Shown one piece after another: positions 45,370 to 54,377 of a stretch of 64,000 bases of DNA. Each line of letters begins with the position of its first letter. Position 1 is the stretch's first letter. Both the position numbers and the translations under genes were made by a program. The stretch is from positions 5,518,001-5,582,000 of the forward strand of contig NZ_CP086322.1 of assembly GCF_023277745.1 (NCBI RefSeq), in the 5' to 3' direction. Under the pieces are notes generated by a model. The model made no database searches, was not told the origin of the DNA, and saw nothing but the letters and a program-made list of their open reading frames with translations. Origin of the DNA: Streptomyces halobius (GTDB lineage: Bacteria; Actinomycetota; Actinomycetes; Streptomycetales; Streptomycetaceae).

Positions 45370-45430
45370 GGTGCCTCCTCGGCCGGTTTCGGTTGCGGGT
45401 CTTGTGTTTGACCCGTGCCTGCCCAAAAAT

Positions 45431-45445
45431 CTAACGGCTCGTCAG
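45431..45445. promoter_or_regulatory. CTGACG-N3-CGTCAG operator 2
   Basis: CTAACG-GCT-CGTCAG, one mismatch to the perfect palindrome. It lies in the divergent promoter between the cyclase and SDR genes, 21 bp before the SDR start. Confidence 0.65.
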
Positions 45446-45465
45446 AAAACGGAAAGGGGTGCGGC

Positions 45466-46338
45466 ATGGGGAACTTCTTGGCCGACAAGGTGGTCGCCGT
45501 CACGGGCGCGGGCCGCGGCATCGGGCGGGCCATCGCCCTGGCGGCCGCCGCCGAGGGCGCGAAGGTGGTCGTCAACGACTACGGCGTCTCGATCGACGGC
45601 GCCGAGCCCAGCAGCGAGGTCGCCGAGAGTGTGGTGAAGGAGATCGAGGCAGCGGGCGGGGCGGCGACGGCCGTGGCCGATGATGTGTCGACGATGGCCG
45701 GCGGGCAGCGGATCGTGGACACCGCGCTGGCGCAGTACGGGCGGATCGACGGTGTGGTGTGTGTGGCCGGGATTCTGCGCGAGCGGATGCTCTTCAACAT
45801 GTCCGAGGAGGAGTGGGACCCCGTCATCGCCACCCACCTGAAGGGGACGTTCACGGTGTTCCGGGCGGCGGCCGCGGTAATGCGGCGGCAAGGCGCCGGG
45901 ACGCTGATCGGTTTCACCAGCGGGAATCATCAGGGGTCGGTTTCCCAGGCCAACTACGCCGCCGCCAAGGGCGGGATCATCTCACTGGTGCGGAGCGCGG
46001 CGCTGGGCCTGCACAAGTACGGGGTGACCGCGAACGCGGTGGCACCCGTCGCGCGTACACGGATGTCGGCGAAGGTGCCGATGGAGCTGAAGGAGATCGG
46101 GGAGCCGGAGGACGTGGCGGCGTTCGTTCTCTACTTGCTGAGCGAGCGGGCGCGGGATGTGACGGGCCAGGTCTACACGGTGGCGGGGCCGAAGATCGCG
46201 GTGTGGGCCCAGCCGGGGGAGCTTCGCTCGGTTTACGCCGATGGGGGGTGGACGCCGGAGAAGATTGCCGATCTGCTGCCGGGGGCAGTGGGGTGCGATC
46301 CGATGCCCCTTCTGGGGCGTCCGCTGCGCTCGGCGTGA
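45466..46338 (+). CDS. short-chain dehydrogenase (FabG/Hsd4A-like)
   Basis: 290-residue classical SDR with VVAVTGAGRGIGRAIALAAA at the start, a VVNDYG acidic strand end favouring NAD, Ser in GFTSGN and catalytic YAAAKGG. The long form with an extra C-terminal 40 residues (VYADGGWTPEKIADLLPG) resembles the 3-hydroxyacyl-CoA dehydrogenases associated with steroid and multifunctional beta-oxidation enzymes. ATG at 45466 with AAAGGGG six bases upstream. Likely oxidises a beta-hydroxyacyl-CoA made by the nearby dehydrogenase/hydratase set. Confidence 0.88.
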   Translation: MGNFLADKVVAVTGAGRGIGRAIALAAAAEGAKVVVNDYGVSIDGAEPSSEVAESVVKEIEAAGGAATAVADDVSTMAGGQRIVDTALAQYGRIDGVVCVAGILRERMLFNMSEEEWDPVIATHLKGTFTVFRAAAAVMRRQGAGTLIGFTSGNHQGSVSQANYAAAKGGIISLVRSAALGLHKYGVTANAVAPVARTRMSAKVPMELKEIGEPEDVAAFVLYLLSERARDVTGQVYTVAGPKIAVWAQPGELRSVYADGGWTPEKIADLLPGAVGCDPMPLLGRPLRSA

Positions 46339-46725
46339 GCCGGCTTGTTGCTCGCCTGCGGTGGGCCGCGCCGTGTTTTCGGCCGTCCCGCCGTGGGGGG
46401 CGCCTGCGGCGAGCCTGTGCCGTTTTCGGCTGTCCCGCCGTGAGGGTTTCGCCTGCGGCGGGCTGGTTGCCGCTGCGCGGGGCTGTTCGGCAGCGGCGCC
46501 GGCCCTCCGGACTCCGTCCTGCGGTCCAGCACCTCCCGAAGGGGGTGGGGAAAAGGGTGGTGGGGGGTACACGTCGTCAGTCGTGTGCACCTTGTGGACG
46601 CGGACACAGGCACCCGACAGACGACATGTGCCGGCGAAACACCCCCATGGCGGGAGGCCGACAACGGCGCAGGCCCGCCGCAGGCGAGCCCAAGTCGGCC
46701 CGAGCCAAGCGCAGCGGAGGACCGT
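46339..46725. repeat. repeat-rich 387-bp spacer before the third FadE
   Basis: Holds two direct copies of the TTTTCGGCYGTCCCGCCGTG repeat (46376 and 46423), a CCTCCGGACTCCGTCCTGCGG copy (46503-46523) with the CACCTCCCGAAGGGGGTGGGG hairpin, and a minus-strand copy of the first family (46637-46690). No gene seen; a good ribosome site (GGAGG) ends the region. Confidence 0.65.
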
Positions 46726-47889
46726 ATGCACTTTGAGTTCGAGCGCGAAGACGCCGTCTTCCGCACCGAGGCCCGCACCTGGCTTGCGTCCCATCTCGTC
46801 GGACCCCACGCCGCGTCGGCGGGCCGACGCGGCGGCTCCCGCGCGTGGGAGCGGGAGCTCGGGGCCGGTGGGTGGATCGGGATCGGGTGGGACCGTACGC
46901 GCGGATCGTACGGAAACCGGGCGGCGAGCCTGACGCAACAGGTCGTATGGGCCGAGGAGTACGCGCGGGCGCGTGCACCTGGTCGGGTGGGGCATATCGG
47001 CGAGAACCTGCTGGCGCCGACGTTGATCGCGTACGGGGACGAGGCGCAGCAGCGGCGGTTTCTGCCGGGGGTCGCCCGGGGGGAGGAGCTGTGGTGTCAG
47101 GGCTACAGCGAGCCGGGCGCCGGGTCCGACCTCGCGGGGGTGCGTACTGCCGCGGTGCGGGACGGGAACACGTACCGGATCAGCGGGCAGAAGATGTGGA
47201 CCTCGCTGGCCCGGGAGGCCGACTGGTGCCTTGTGCTCGCCCGGACCGATCCGGGCGAGCGACGGCACCGCGGGCTTTCGTTTCTGCTGGTGCCGATGGC
47301 GCAGCCGGGGCGGATCGAGGTGCGGCCGATCCGGCAGATGTCGGGGACGGCGGAGTTCAATGAGGTGTTCTTCGACGGGGCGGTGGCCCGGGATGTGGTG
47401 GGCGGGGAGGGCGCGGGCTGGCGGGTGGCGATGGGGCTGCTCGGATTGGAGCGGGGGGTGTCGACGCTCGTCCAGCAGATCGGGTTCGCGGCGGAGTTGG
47501 CGGACGTCGTCGAGACCGCGGTGCGGGGCGGTGCGGTACGGGATCCGGTGTTGCGCGAGCAACTCGTCCGGCAATGGGCCGAGTTGAAGGTGATGCGGTG
47601 GAATGCGCTGCGGACCCTGGGGGCGTCCGGTGACGCGGGGGCGCCGAGTGTCGCGAAGCTGCTGTGGGGCGGCTGGCATCAGCGGCTCGGGGAACTGGCG
47701 ATGCGGGTGCGCGGGGCGGCGGCCGTACTGGGGCCCGATGACTGGACCGGCGACGCGCCGTACGAACTGGCCGCGCCGCAGCGGTCGTTCCTGTTCGGCC
47801 GGGCCGACACCATCTACGGCGGTTCGGACGAGATCCAGCGCAACATCATCGCCGAGCGTGTGCTCGGCCTGCCCAGAGTGGAGCGGTGA
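46726..47889 (+). CDS. acyl-CoA dehydrogenase
   Basis: 387-residue FadE. MHFEFEREDAVFRTEARTWL at the N-terminus, central GEELWCQGYSEPGAGSDLAGVRTAA and ISGQKMWTSLAREADWCLVLART, and the C-terminal YGGSDEIQRNIIAERVLGLPRV. Close in layout to the large subunit at 41035, but no short partner gene follows; it may pair with that at 42194 or with one outside the window. ATG at 46726 has GGAGG five bases upstream. The stop overlaps the start of the alcohol dehydrogenase gene. Confidence 0.9.
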   Translation: MHFEFEREDAVFRTEARTWLASHLVGPHAASAGRRGGSRAWERELGAGGWIGIGWDRTRGSYGNRAASLTQQVVWAEEYARARAPGRVGHIGENLLAPTLIAYGDEAQQRRFLPGVARGEELWCQGYSEPGAGSDLAGVRTAAVRDGNTYRISGQKMWTSLAREADWCLVLARTDPGERRHRGLSFLLVPMAQPGRIEVRPIRQMSGTAEFNEVFFDGAVARDVVGGEGAGWRVAMGLLGLERGVSTLVQQIGFAAELADVVETAVRGGAVRDPVLREQLVRQWAELKVMRWNALRTLGASGDAGAPSVAKLLWGGWHQRLGELAMRVRGAAAVLGPDDWTGDAPYELAAPQRSFLFGRADTIYGGSDEIQRNIIAERVLGLPRVER

Positions 47890-48977
47890 TGAAAGGCGTC
47901 ATGTTCGACGGCGAGCAGCCCCGGGTCGTGGACGATCTGGAGGTACGGGACCCGGGGCCGGGGGAAGTGCTGGTCGGGATCCGGGCCGCCGGGCTCTGCC
48001 ACAGCGATCTGTCAGTGGTGGATGGGACGATTCCTTTCCCGGTGCCGGTGGTGCTGGGGCATGAGGGAGCGGGGGTGGTAGAGGCCGTAGGGGCCGGTGT
48101 TGCCCATGTGGCGCCCGGTGATCACGTCGCGTTGTCGACGCTGGCGAACTGCGGGACGTGCGCGGAGTGCGACCGTGGTCGGCCGACGATGTGCCGTAAG
48201 GCGATCGGAATGCCGGGGAAGCCGTTCCGGCGGGGCGGGGCTGAGCTGTTCAGTTTCGCATCGAACTCGGCCTTCGCGGAGCGCACGGTCGTCAAGGCGG
48301 TGCAGGCGGTGAAGATCGCCGAGGATATTCCGCTCACGTCGGCGGCGCTGATCGGATGCGGGGTGCTGACGGGCGTAGGGGCGGTGCTGAATCGGGCGAC
48401 GGTGGACCGCGGGGACTCGGTGGTGGTGATCGGGGCCGGGGGTATCGGGCTCAATGTGCTCCAAGGGGCCCGGATCACCGGTGCGTTGACGATTGTCGCG
48501 GTGGATGCCAACCCGGCCAAAGAGGCGGTGGCGCGGCGGTTCGGGGCGACGCACTTCGTCGATGCGTCGGCGGTGGCGGACACCGTCAAGGCGGTGAAGG
48601 AGATCCTGCCGACCGGTGCGGACCATGCCTTCGAGTGTGTGGGCAGCACCCGGCTCATCCGGCAGGCGGTCGATCTGCTGGACCGGCACGGTCAGGCGGT
48701 GCTGCTGGGGGTGCCGCCGGTCGGCGCGGAGGCGTCCTTCCTGGTGTCGTCGATGTATCTGGACAAGTCGATCCTGGGCTGCCGTTACGGGTCGTCGCGG
48801 CCGCAGCGGGACATCGCGTTGTACGCCCGGCTGTATCAGGAAGGGAGGCTGCTGCTGGACGAGTTGGTGACCAGGACGTATCCGGTGGAGGACTTCGCCA
48901 AGGCGGCTGACGATGCGCTTCATGGGCGGGTGGCGCGGGGGGTGTTGACGTTCGGGCCTTCCGCTGCGATTGGCTGA
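47889..48977 (+). CDS. zinc-dependent alcohol dehydrogenase
   Basis: 362-residue medium-chain dehydrogenase of the class III/mycothiol-type group. Catalytic zinc ligands are in AAGLCHSDLS and GHEGAGVVE; the structural zinc lobe is CGTCAECDRGRPTMC. NAD motif VVVIGAGGIGLNVLQGA is followed by VAVDANP. GCRYGSSRPQRDI near the C-terminus is typical of this branch. ATG at 47889 uses the last base of the upstream TGA (GTG at 47886 is the alternative), so translation is coupled to the acyl-CoA dehydrogenase. Probably oxidises an alcohol intermediate of the same pathway. Confidence 0.9.
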   Translation: MKGVMFDGEQPRVVDDLEVRDPGPGEVLVGIRAAGLCHSDLSVVDGTIPFPVPVVLGHEGAGVVEAVGAGVAHVAPGDHVALSTLANCGTCAECDRGRPTMCRKAIGMPGKPFRRGGAELFSFASNSAFAERTVVKAVQAVKIAEDIPLTSAALIGCGVLTGVGAVLNRATVDRGDSVVVIGAGGIGLNVLQGARITGALTIVAVDANPAKEAVARRFGATHFVDASAVADTVKAVKEILPTGADHAFECVGSTRLIRQAVDLLDRHGQAVLLGVPPVGAEASFLVSSMYLDKSILGCRYGSSRPQRDIALYARLYQEGRLLLDELVTRTYPVEDFAKAADDALHGRVARGVLTFGPSAAIG

Positions 48978-49056
48978 CTTCCCAGAGGTGGCCAATGGCC
49001 GGTTCTCCGCCGGCTATGCGATGACGCGCATGTGAATGCGGGCCCATCTGATGGCC

Positions 49057-49251
49057 GAGGTGGCAGCGAACGACTCGCACGAAGCGATCCGTTCATCGAG
49101 CGATATGCGGTGAGGATCGCGTCGGCCGCCTTTGACCGGATCAGCTCCATGGCGGTGGCGAGCCCGTCGTGATCTCCCAGGCGGACATGCGGGCGTAGTC
49201 CAGGCAGTTGGCAAGCAGCTGCTCGGGATTCACGTTGCCGGCCGTGCACAC
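49057..49251 (-). pseudogene. frameshifted remnant of a small resolvase-like gene
   Basis: One minus-strand frame reads VCTAGNVNPEQLLANCLDYA then RMSAWEI before running into non-family sequence; another frame continues DGLATAMELIRSKAADAILT. Joined across a frameshift around 49165, they resemble a short recombinase N-terminal-like protein. Neither half alone is a full gene. The assignment is by eye and tentative. Confidence 0.35.
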
Positions 49252-49260
49252 GTAGATGCG

Positions 49261-49896
49261 TTACGCCCCGTACGGCACCTTCGGTTCGCGTTCGAGCAGC
49301 TTGGCGATGCCTGCCTGCTGCGCCCGCACGATCCGTACGGAATCGGCCTGCGCGCGCTCCTGATCGGACTTCTTCCAGTTCGCGGGTTGCATGAACAGCA
49401 TGTCGTGGCTGCCAGGGACAATCATGACGCCGCCGAAGAGCGGGTCACCGGCGACCCAGGCACCACCGTTCTCGGCACCCTTGGGCCAGCGGCGCACCGC
49501 CGAGGCATTGACGGCCCGCATGCGGGGCGTGCCCTGCCGGCCGCGACTGGAGACCTTGACCGTGTACACCGTGCCGAGGAGCAGCCACTGTGCCTCCTTC
49601 CTGTCCACTCGCGTGCGGTATTCGACCGGGTAGGAACTCAGAACCTTCTTGCACACGCCCAGGCGCAGCCCATTGGCGAGCCGGATCGCCAGGAAGAGGA
49701 GTACCCACAACCCGAAGGGAAGGGGCAGCACCAGGAAGAAGGAATTCGGCGCACCCAGCGCGTGCAACACGAACGGCAGCGCGAGCAGCGGGACGCCGAT
49801 GGCGAGGCGTCCGGCGACATGTCGCTTCAGCAGTGTGGAGTTGTGCTTCAGGACCTGCTCGATATGAGGTGCCACCGGCTCATTCATCGGGTTCAT
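49261..49896 (-). CDS. membrane protein of unknown function
   Basis: 211 residues. Two adjacent hydrophobic helices (about 30-48 and 50-72, RLAIGVPLLALPFVLHAL and FFLVLPLPFGLWVLLFLAI) form a hairpin, followed by a soluble C-terminal domain with VYTVKVSSRGRQGTPRM and VIMVPGSHDMLF-like strands. Family not recognised. ATG at 49896 (a second ATG three codons later). Common architecture for actinobacterial small integral membrane proteins. A short possible gene ends 7 bp upstream on the same strand. Confidence 0.65.
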   Translation of the reverse strand: MNPMNEPVAPHIEQVLKHNSTLLKRHVAGRLAIGVPLLALPFVLHALGAPNSFFLVLPLPFGLWVLLFLAIRLANGLRLGVCKKVLSSYPVEYRTRVDRKEAQWLLLGTVYTVKVSSRGRQGTPRMRAVNASAVRRWPKGAENGGAWVAGDPLFGGVMIVPGSHDMLFMQPANWKKSDQERAQADSVRIVRAQQAGIAKLLEREPKVPYGA

Positions 49897-49903
49897 GAAA
49901 CCT

Positions 49904-50035
49904 TCATCCGAAAACGTCTCTTACCGCCGCAACCACGGAATCAGTCTCCGGCTCCATGTCCCCTGCACCGTCCTTGTCCGTGGAGGCGGACGGATCGGTG
50001 AAGAGGGTGGAGAACTTCTCGTTCCGCGGCTGCAT
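49904..50035 (-). CDS. possible 43-residue peptide
   Basis: Reads MQPRNEKFSTLFTDPSASTD then an acidic tail ending VVAAVRDVFG. No good ribosome site at the ATG (50035). Support is limited to its clean end just before the membrane-protein gene in the same direction. Could be a real short upstream gene or chance. Confidence 0.3.
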   Translation of the reverse strand: MQPRNEKFSTLFTDPSASTDKDGAGDMEPETDSVVAAVRDVFG

Positions 50036-50197
50036 CCGTAGACCCGTGTACCCGTGGGAGATCCTCCTGGGGCGACCGTATCGCCGTACGCGGCGCGCCA
50101 CCGTTTCGCGAGGAGATTGCCCGGCCACAGCGGGCGACAAAAGGAAAAGGCAAGGAGAGCGTCCGCTCCTTGCCACTCTCAACGTATAGCGCACCGG

Positions 50198-50216
50198 GGG
50201 GCTTGCGGCAAGGCCC
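50198..50216 (+). promoter_or_regulatory. rifamycin-associated element (RAE)
   Basis: GGGGCTTGCGGCAAGGCCC, an exact match to the 19-bp RAE found upstream of rifamycin-inducible resistance genes (arr, rgt, rph, rox, helR) in actinobacteria. It lies 108 bp before the rox start. TATAGC stands just upstream (50185-50190). Confidence 0.92.
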
Positions 50217-50272
50217 GGGTCGTGCCGCAGAATCGCCGACCGAAGCCAGGACCTGCGGAAATGGCCGACTGA

Positions 50273-51838
<1,566 letters not shown>

Positions 51839-52194
51839 GCGCGGGTCGGCTTGCTGGGTGCGGTGAAGTTCGGACGAGGCGATCGGACGAGGCAATCGGA
51901 GAAGTCGATCGGAGAAGTCGATCGGAGAAGGCAACGGCGATCATTGCTGGAAGGCTGGTCGGCGGCCGAGTGCAGCACCATGCCGTTTCGGTGTGTCGTC
52001 GGCTACTGCTACTGCTACTGCTACGGCGAGGTGCCCGGGCGCGGCAGGCCGCCAGTGACCGCGTGAACCACGCGGGGTCGTCGAGCCAGCGAAGGGCCCG
52101 GCACCGGGCTGCACCGCCGGCTCGGCATGCGCGAAGAGACCGGCGGGGCGGTGGGACGGAGGGACGACGGCCTCGTTGGTGGCGGAGCAGGCCT
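51839..52194. other. 356-bp spacer with simple repeats
   Basis: No gene recognised. 51870-51938 has a degenerate array of CGATCGGAGAAGT-type units of 14-15 bp; 52003-52026 is CTACTG repeated four times. The region separates rox from the convergent flavin reductase gene. Confidence 0.55.
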
Positions 52195-52836
52195 TTACAC
52201 GGTGAAGTGTCCGAAGGCGCCCCGGTGGAAGAGGAGCGGGCCGCTCTCCGACGCGGCCGGGTCCGTCCCGAGGGCCTTCACCCGGCCGACCACGATGAGG
52301 TGGTCGCCTCCCGTATGCACCGCCTGGATCGTGCAGTCGACCCAGGCGGGGACGTCCGCCAGCCGTGGCGAACCGGTCGCCGGGGCCGCCGCGTACGAGA
52401 CGCCGGCGAACTTGTCGCCGCCGCTGACCGCGAAGCCGCGGCACAGCTCGCCCTGCCCGGCGCCGAGGATGTTGACGCAGAAGGCCCCGGCGCGGGCGAT
52501 CCGTGGCCAGGTGGTCGACGTACGCGCCACCATGAAGGTGACCAGGGGCGGATCGAGGGAGAGCGAGGCGAAGGACTGGCACGCGAAGCCGGCCGGGACG
52601 CTCGCGTTGTCCGATGCGGTGATGACGGTGACGCCGCTCGCGAAGTGCCCCAGGACGGCGCGGAATTCGTCCGGGTCCAACGGGGCGCGCTCGTTCTCGC
52701 GTACGGCCCACAGGGCGGGGCGTGGCAACGGGGCGGAGGGGGACGGGAGGTTGGGCGAGGCGGCGGCCGTGGTCGGCGCGCCGGCCGAGCGCAGATACCG
52801 CACCGCTGTGGCCGCCATTTCCGCGTGTCCCATCAT
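52195..52836 (-). CDS. flavin reductase family protein (HsaB/HpaC-like)
   Basis: 213 residues. After a 45-residue Ala/Pro-rich extension, the FMN-binding split-barrel domain shows FRAVLGHFASGVTVITASDN, GFACQSFASLSLDPPLVTFMVART and FCVNILGAGQGELCRGFA, with the C-terminal GGDHLIVVGRVKAL and LLFHRGAFG. Such proteins supply reduced flavin to two-component monooxygenases; HsaB does so in steroid A-ring degradation. No oxygenase partner is next to it. Start is uncertain (ATG 52836 or an internal start); a CTGACG-N3-CGTCAG-like operator lies only 14 bp upstream of 52836, which ties it to the catabolic gene set. Confidence 0.85.
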   Translation of the reverse strand: MMGHAEMAATAVRYLRSAGAPTTAAASPNLPSPSAPLPRPALWAVRENERAPLDPDEFRAVLGHFASGVTVITASDNASVPAGFACQSFASLSLDPPLVTFMVARTSTTWPRIARAGAFCVNILGAGQGELCRGFAVSGGDKFAGVSYAAAPATGSPRLADVPAWVDCTIQAVHTGGDHLIVVGRVKALGTDPAASESGPLLFHRGAFGHFTV

Positions 52837-52849
52837 GCGTGCATTAAAA

Positions 52850-52864
52850 CTGATGGAACGTCAG
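52850..52864. promoter_or_regulatory. CTGACG-N3-CGTCAG operator 3
   Basis: CTGATG-GAA-CGTCAG, one mismatch to the palindrome, placed where it would cover the transcription start of the flavin reductase gene. Confidence 0.6.
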
Positions 52865-53063
52865 GTAGGAAGCTCCGGGGGAAGGCCGAGTGGGGCGGGC
52901 GCCACTCGCAAGGGTGGTTTGGTCGGTATTGCCGGGCAAACCGGTGGCCGGATACGGGTGATTCAAGGGAGATTGGCGGGTCGATTCCTGATTGGCTGCC
53001 GAGTCCCCGGGTACCTTCCACCTCGGCCGCGCCGTAGCCAAGCACGTGGGGGAGTTCCGGTAC

Positions 53064-53837
53064 ATGGCCGATGCGACACCGTCAGCACGTGCGACACCCT
53101 CGACTTCCTCGGCATCCTCAACGCCCTCGACGTCCTTGTCCGGCGCGTCGCCCGGCTTCGATGAGGTCTTCTGCGGGCTGCTGCCCCGGCTCTACCGGCG
53201 CGCGGTGATGCTGGCCGGGTCGAGACAGTCCGCGGAGGATGTGGTGCATGAGGCGTACCTCAAACTCGCGGCCCGTCCGAAGCGCTTTCTCGCGCACCCG
53301 GAGCCGTACGCCTACGCCTTCACCACGGTGCTGAACGTCGCCCGCGATGCCTACCGGAAGGACCGGCGGCAGGTGCTGGTCGATGCGGTGGAGGGTGTCG
53401 AGGAGGCCGGCCCCGGTGGGGTGAGCGGTGGCGTCGCGGCGGCGGTGGCCGCGGTGGCGCTTGGGGTGTGGTGGCTGGTGCGGCCCGGACCGGTGGAGGT
53501 GAGGCCGACCGGGCCGCCGCCGACGGTGCCGGTGAAGGTCTACAACAGCGAGTCTGCCTGCCGTACGGGCCGCACCTTGGAGTGCGCGCTGCGGCTGGCC
53601 AAGGATCCGCATACCAAGTACGCAGCCCGCGACAACTCCGCAGGCCGGGTCTGGCACGGCGAGGTGCTGGCCGCCCGGTGTGTGGTCACTGACGGGCAGT
53701 TGGTCCGTGACGAGCAGGGCGTCACCTCCACCCGCTGGTATCTGGTCAGCCGCGCGGACGGTGTGGCGGGCTGGCTGCCGGGGGTGCGGACCCGTAATAC
53801 GCGGGAGGTGCCGGTTTGCCCCGACGGGGTAAATTGA
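53064..53837 (+). CDS. ECF sigma region 2 fused to a transmembrane SH3-like protein
   Basis: 257 residues with an unusual order. Residues 32-104 are ECF sigma region 2 (FDEVFCGLLPRLYRRAVMLA, SAEDVVHEAYLKLAARP, YAFTTVLNVARDAYRKDRR). Region 4, which should follow, is absent. Instead 120-140 is a membrane helix (GGVAAAVAAVALGVWWLV) and 158-253 an SH3-like extracytoplasmic domain with four Cys (SACRTGRTLECAL, ARCVVTD, PVCPDG) and YLVSRADGVAGWLPG. The simplest origin is an in-frame deletion joining an ECF sigma gene to the membrane-protein gene normally downstream of it. ATG at 53064 has GGGGGAG nine bases upstream and the frame is intact, so a product is likely. Confidence 0.8.
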   Translation: MADATPSARATPSTSSASSTPSTSLSGASPGFDEVFCGLLPRLYRRAVMLAGSRQSAEDVVHEAYLKLAARPKRFLAHPEPYAYAFTTVLNVARDAYRKDRRQVLVDAVEGVEEAGPGGVSGGVAAAVAAVALGVWWLVRPGPVEVRPTGPPPTVPVKVYNSESACRTGRTLECALRLAKDPHTKYAARDNSAGRVWHGEVLAARCVVTDGQLVRDEQGVTSTRWYLVSRADGVAGWLPGVRTRNTREVPVCPDGVN

Positions 53838-53930
53838 TGCGGATCGCAGTCCCTTGTGTCATGTGGGGTGCGCGTGTTGCCCGTTGGGGCGAGCGTGTTG
53901 CCCATGTGGGGAGTGCGTATCCGCGCGACG

Positions 53931-53979
53931 CCGTGTGAATCCGTGTGAATCCGCTTGAAACCGTGTAATCCGCTTGACG
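53931..53979. repeat. 10-bp tandem repeat
   Basis: CCGTGTGAAT twice, then CCGCTTGAAA, CCGTGTAAT and CCGCTTGACGCAT. It lies in the 180-bp spacer after the fusion gene, whose first part also repeats GCGTGTTGCCC twice (53872 and 53893). Confidence 0.65.
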
Positions 53980-54017
53980 CATCCGCTGAAGCGGCCGTAC
54001 GAGACGGGAAGTCGGCG

Positions 54018-54377
54018 ATGAAGGTACCTGCCAGGGTCAGGGGTGCCGTCTGGGCGGGAGCCCTCGCGGCCGGACTGCTGGGGGCCGCGGGCGCGGTCAC
54101 GGGCGGGCCCGACGGGACGAGACCGGTGGGGACGGGCGGCGCCGGGACGCCCCCGGCGGGGAGAAACCCGGTGGCGACGCCGCCCATGGGGAGGAGCGCG
54201 GTCGGTACGGGCGCTTTCCGGACCGGCGGCTTCCGGACCGGCTCCTTCGGGGGCGGCGTGTTCGGGCCGGGCGCTTTCGGGTCGGGGGCTGCCGGTACGG
54301 GCGCTGCCGGTACGAGGAGTGCCGGGACGGGATGTCCCGACCGTCCCATGCCGACCGGGAGTTACCGTCCCCGGTAG
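54018..54377 (+). CDS. small secreted Gly-rich protein with pentapeptide-like repeats
   Basis: 119 residues. N-terminal signal peptide MKVPARVRGAVWAGALAAG followed by Ala-rich core. The mature part is Gly/Thr/Pro-rich and includes a run of five-residue units with Phe at the centre (GAFRTGGFRTGSFGGGVFG and on), recalling pentapeptide repeats, then GTGAAGTGAAGT-like units. ATG with GGGAAG six bases upstream. Its end overlaps the convergent enoyl-CoA hydratase gene by 16 bp. It could be a real surface protein or an accident of repetitive GC-rich DNA. Confidence 0.4.
   Translation: MKVPARVRGAVWAGALAAGLLGAAGAVTGGPDGTRPVGTGGAGTPPAGRNPVATPPMGRSAVGTGAFRTGGFRTGSFGGGVFGPGAFGSGAAGTGAAGTRSAGTGCPDRPMPTGSYRPR

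Noticed and set aside
51998..52030. Trinucleotide-type repeat as part of a protein gene
   Set aside because: CTACTG repeats give a Cys-Tyr run in a short frame without start signals; treated as simple repeat.
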